A stretch of DNA of 48,290 bases from an uncultured Methylococcaceae bacterium (GTDB taxonomy: Bacteria; Pseudomonadota; Gammaproteobacteria; Methylococcales; Methylococcaceae), in contig CAIYXP010000279.1 in NCBI GenBank assembly GCA_903930145.1, positions 1 to 48,290 of the forward strand, read 5' to 3'. Of this stretch, positions 47,324-48,290 are shown in pieces. Under the pieces are notes generated by a model, which saw only the letters and a program-made list of their open reading frames with translations, searched no databases and was not told where the DNA came from. The position numbers and the translations under genes are program-made. Numbering within the stretch: position 1 is the first letter of the stretch; the number at the start of each line of letters is the position of its first letter.

Positions 47324-48057
47324 TCGACTTCTTCCTCCGCGACATATTCCGAGTCGAAACGGACTCGCTCACGGGCGGACACCCCGATGATTTTTGCCAA
47401 CCAAGGCGGCGGGTGGCCCGCCAAAATGGTTTGCAATTTTGCCAGCACCTCACGCGCCTCGGATTCCTCCGCCAATTTCATCGGATAAATCCCGGCCCGG
47501 ATCACCTTGGCCGCGGCCGGCCCGCCAATCGAGACCACATACAAGACTTGGCAATCATTGATTAAATCGGCGCGGAACGCATTACGGTCTTCGGCATCAT
47601 CCGCCTCCAATGCGGAGCGGACATCAATCAGCCGCAACTCGTCTTTGCTGATTTGATAAACCAGAAAACGCAGACAAGAGCCGAAATGTCCGTCCATGCG
47701 CTCGGCGGCATTGGAGGCAATTGCCACCCGGATCGAACCCGGCATGTCACCCTCCGCATAGGCTGAAGGTTGGGGCAAGTCGGTATCGACTGCCTCGCCC
47801 CATAGAATGCGCACGGCTTCCTTATAATTGGGGATTGCCACCACATCCAAATGTTCGGTGTCTTCCTCACCATCCGGGCTGCCAAGGCCCGACTTCAATT
47901 GCGTCACGGTGACATGGCTGAGTTTCTCCGCTGTCAACGGGGAACCCAGCTTTTCCAGCAACACATCCAGAAGGTGTTTGGCGCTGACATCGGGCAGCGC
48001 ACGGGCGGCAAGGCCGATGCGCAAGGCTATTTCACGGGTAAGAACGTTTTCGGTCAT
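47320..48057 (-). CDS. nafY: NafY-like nitrogenase accessory factor
   Basis: 245 residues from the ATG at 48057 (AGAGG upstream). Two domains: an N-terminal helical part (about 1-100; ALRIGLAARALPDVSAKHLLDVLLEKLGSPL) like the apo-dinitrogenase-binding domain of NafY, and a C-terminal NifX/NafY-type cofactor-binding domain (about 105-230) with IRVAIASNAAERMDGHFGSCLRFLVY and the His of DGHFGSC. NafY stabilises apo-dinitrogenase and delivers FeMo-co. The end GHPPPWLAKIIG parallels the SAWLAK segment of NifX. It is longer than NifX and clearly distinct from the nifX gene at 2505-2987. Its upstream region is cut by a MITE at 48136. Confidence 0.9.
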   Translation of the reverse strand: MTENVLTREIALRIGLAARALPDVSAKHLLDVLLEKLGSPLTAEKLSHVTVTQLKSGLGSPDGEEDTEHLDVVAIPNYKEAVRILWGEAVDTDLPQPSAYAEGDMPGSIRVAIASNAAERMDGHFGSCLRFLVYQISKDELRLIDVRSALEADDAEDRNAFRADLINDCQVLYVVSIGGPAAAKVIRAGIYPMKLAEESEAREVLAKLQTILAGHPPPWLAKIIGVSARERVRFDSEYVAEEEVE

Positions 48058-48135
48058 ATCCACCTCTTTTAATATTGAGTTTTACCCTCCGGGTCAATCC
48101 CCAATGTTGTTGAATTAGTTCCTCCCCCCAACGGG

Positions 48136-48290
48136 CATGGGTATCTACACAAGTCCCTCTCCCCACCGGGGAGAGGGATTTAGGGAGAGGGGCGAATTGC
48201 CAGAAAGCTCGATAAAGCATAGGGTTGCCGTTTTATCGCCATCTCCCCCGACCCCTCTCCCGCAAGCGGGAGAGGGGAGTAAAAACAATA
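48136..48290. mobile_element. Second copy of the 178-bp MITE, running off the window
   Basis: Starts CATGGGTATCTACACAA, one change from the terminal repeat at 10791, and continues with the same C/G-rich interior (AAGTCCCTCTCCCC, GGGAGAGGGATTTAGGGAGAGGGG, GAGGGGAGTAAAA). The right terminal repeat is beyond the end. It sits 79 bp upstream of the nafY start codon. Confidence 0.85.

Noticed and set aside
47320-48057. Considered as a second nifX
   Set aside because: The extra N-terminal domain of about 100 residues and two-domain layout fit NafY better.

Overview
The window looks like chromosomal DNA of a diazotrophic Gammaproteobacterium. It has an Azotobacter-like set of nif accessory genes, PEP-CTERM secreted proteins, a membrane-bound formate dehydrogenase module, UspA, BON and CsbD stress proteins, and many short interspersed repeats. 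A Methylococcales-type methanotroph would fit this mixture. No methane-oxidation gene or rRNA is present, so the assignment is inference.

Both ends carry nif accessory genes on the minus strand. At the left (71-4377) is an operon reading nifN, nifX, a DUF269 gene, a CCE_0567-type small protein, fdxB, a [2Fe-2S] ferredoxin, a TPR protein and an unknown. It is preceded by a recognisable sigma-54 promoter (4411-4428), an IHF-like site and a NifA-type UAS (4471-4486). nifE is not next to nifN. At the right (44418-48057) are nafY, a DUF6129-like gene, a 331-aa unknown, a monothiol glutaredoxin, a BolA protein and lrv. About 40 kb of non-nif DNA separates the two groups.

The middle is accessory. 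Positions 4605-8081 hold an Mrr-like nuclease, a GIY-YIG gene framed by 44-bp inverted repeats, and a small RiPP-like locus (50-aa precursor, PqqD-like protein, radical SAM/SPASM enzyme). Positions 8453-16011 hold envelope and stress genes, including an acid phosphatase, an oleate hydratase, a PEP-CTERM protein and a membrane-anchored tandem UspA protein. Several of these have a shared palindromic site upstream. Positions 16123-20611 encode a GGDEF/EAL protein and a CheB-CheR-PAS protein. Positions 20907-25258 are a general-stress block of BON, glycine-zipper, YqjD/YqjE-like, CsbD and small membrane proteins.

Positions 25821-34257 form the most unusual locus. It contains an orphan OmpR-type response regulator, a 2091-aa protein with three tandem MACPF-like plus jacalin-like modules and two C-terminal cyanovirin-like (CVNH) domains, a stand-alone winged-helix regulator, and a 145-aa protein that duplicates the CVNH tail. 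Both lectin genes are preceded by 10-bp-period direct repeats of the kind OmpR/PhoB-family regulators bind. This is the best candidate for an undescribed system.

Downstream are a chimeric CobW/amidohydrolase pseudogene next to an intact amidohydrolase-CobW pair (34389-37552), a DnaK homologue with a GvpL/F-J-domain fusion (37621-40517), a second PEP-CTERM protein, formate dehydrogenase beta and gamma subunits without an alpha subunit, and an Anbu-type proteasome homologue. Miniature inverted-repeat elements with visible target duplications have inserted at 10791-10968 and at 45160-45278. The second insertion supplies the present start codon of lrv.
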